This document shows positions 6,165-6,790 of a DNA stretch of 6,790 bases, piece by piece. The translations under genes were made by a program, and so were the position numbers. The stretch's first letter is position 1; each line of letters begins with the position of its first letter. The notes beneath the pieces are model-generated. The model made no database searches and was not told the DNA's origin. It saw nothing but the letters and a program-made list of their open reading frames with translations. The stretch is from Rickettsiales bacterium TMED211. GTDB lineage: Bacteria; Pseudomonadota; Alphaproteobacteria; TMED127. The stretch is from contig NHJI01000025.1 in assembly GCA_002169685.1 (NCBI GenBank), forward strand, positions 26,257-33,046, read 5' to 3'.

Positions 6165-6790
6165 TTAACAAATATCACCATGAAGGGAGAATGAAGTTAT
6201 CGATTTTACTTTCACATTAACAATTTCTCCAATAATATTTTTTTTAGATAATATATGAACTGGTTGTAAATATTCACTTCTACCAACAAATTGCCCCCTT
6301 TTTTTCCCTGTTTTCTCAATCAATACTGGCAATTCTTTATCTAAAAATGAATTATTAAAATCTTTTTGCTGACCTTTCAAAATCCCCTGTAAAATGCTCA
6401 ATCTCTTATTCATTGTTTCTGGATCGACTGGTTTTCCCCTCAATGATGCAGGTGTCCCAGGTCGTGAAGAATACTTAAAAGAATAAGATCCTGCAAATTT
6501 CAAAGTTTTAACTATGTCTAAAGTTTCTTCAAAGTCTTGATCTCTTTCTCCGGGAAAACCAACAATAAAATCTGAAGTTAACGCAATATCAGGTCTAGCC
6601 TTTCTTAACTTATCAACTACCGAGATATATTCTTCTCTGGTATATTTTCTATTCATTTCTTTCAAAATTTTATTTGAACCAGCTTGAATTGGCAAGTGTA
6701 GATATGGCATCAACTTATAATTTTCTTTATGAGCATTTATTAAGTCATCTGACATATCTGCTGGATGAGAAGTAATATACCTTATTCTCA
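6165..6790 (-). CDS. miaB: tRNA-2-methylthio-N6-dimethylallyladenosine synthase MiaB, C-terminal part (5' end beyond window)
   Basis: MiaB is a radical SAM methylthiotransferase that converts i6A37 to ms2i6A37 in tRNAs reading UNN codons. Only the last 207 codons are in the window; the N-terminal domain and the cysteines binding both iron-sulfur clusters lie beyond the right edge. The frame is open to the edge, where RIRYITSHPADM leads in. Diagnostic blocks follow: LHLPIQAGSNKIL, LTSDFIVGFPGERDQDFEET and SFKYSSRPGTPA. A C-terminal TRAM RNA-binding domain runs roughly from LPVLIEKTGKKRGQFVGRSE to the end. The SRPGTPA block and the position before phoH-ybeY favour MiaB over the related RimO or MtaB. 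The ATG at 6753-6755 is an internal methionine, not the start. The stop TAA at 6165-6167 falls between the two possible phoH starts. Confidence 0.95.
   Translation of the reverse strand, partial: RIRYITSHPADMSDDLINAHKENYKLMPYLHLPIQAGSNKILKEMNRKYTREEYISVVDKLRKARPDIALTSDFIVGFPGERDQDFEETLDIVKTLKFAGSYSFKYSSRPGTPASLRGKPVDPETMNKRLSILQGILKGQQKDFNNSFLDKELPVLIEKTGKKRGQFVGRSEYLQPVHILSKKNIIGEIVNVKVKSITSFSLHGDIC

Overview
The window is about 70% A+T (estimated by eye) and carries eight tightly packed genes, all on the minus strand. Gene content and order fit a Gram-negative alphaproteobacterium with a small, AT-rich genome, such as a marine SAR11-like lineage. The order miaB-phoH-ybeY-corC-lnt-metK-trmB-nusA is the typical alphaproteobacterial arrangement. 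The lineage call is inference, because no rRNA or other taxonomic marker is present.

In transcription order (high to low coordinates) the window holds: the C-terminal part of miaB (cut by the right edge); phoH/ybeZ; ybeY; corC/ybeX; lnt; metK; trmB; a 116-base spacer; and the first 92 codons of nusA (cut by the left edge). Between miaB and trmB the spacers are 0 to 29 bases or short overlaps, so this looks like one operon. The only larger gap, 279-394, lies just upstream of nusA and is the likeliest place for a new promoter.

The genes share a theme of RNA and translation quality plus envelope assembly. MiaB modifies tRNA position 37. PhoH (YbeZ), YbeY and CorC (YbeX) form the conserved set linked to 16S rRNA and ribosome maturation. 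Lnt finishes lipoprotein acylation. MetK makes S-adenosylmethionine, which both MiaB and TrmB consume. TrmB makes m7G in tRNA. NusA controls transcription elongation and antitermination.

I found no RNA gene, mobile element, CRISPR array or unknown gene system. The points most worth checking are: TrmB has Tyr200 where the family has a near-invariant Glu; rimP is absent from its usual slot between trmB and nusA; the small helix-turn-helix gene often found between lnt and metK is absent, with a possible near-leaderless metK promoter there instead; and phoH must start at TTG.
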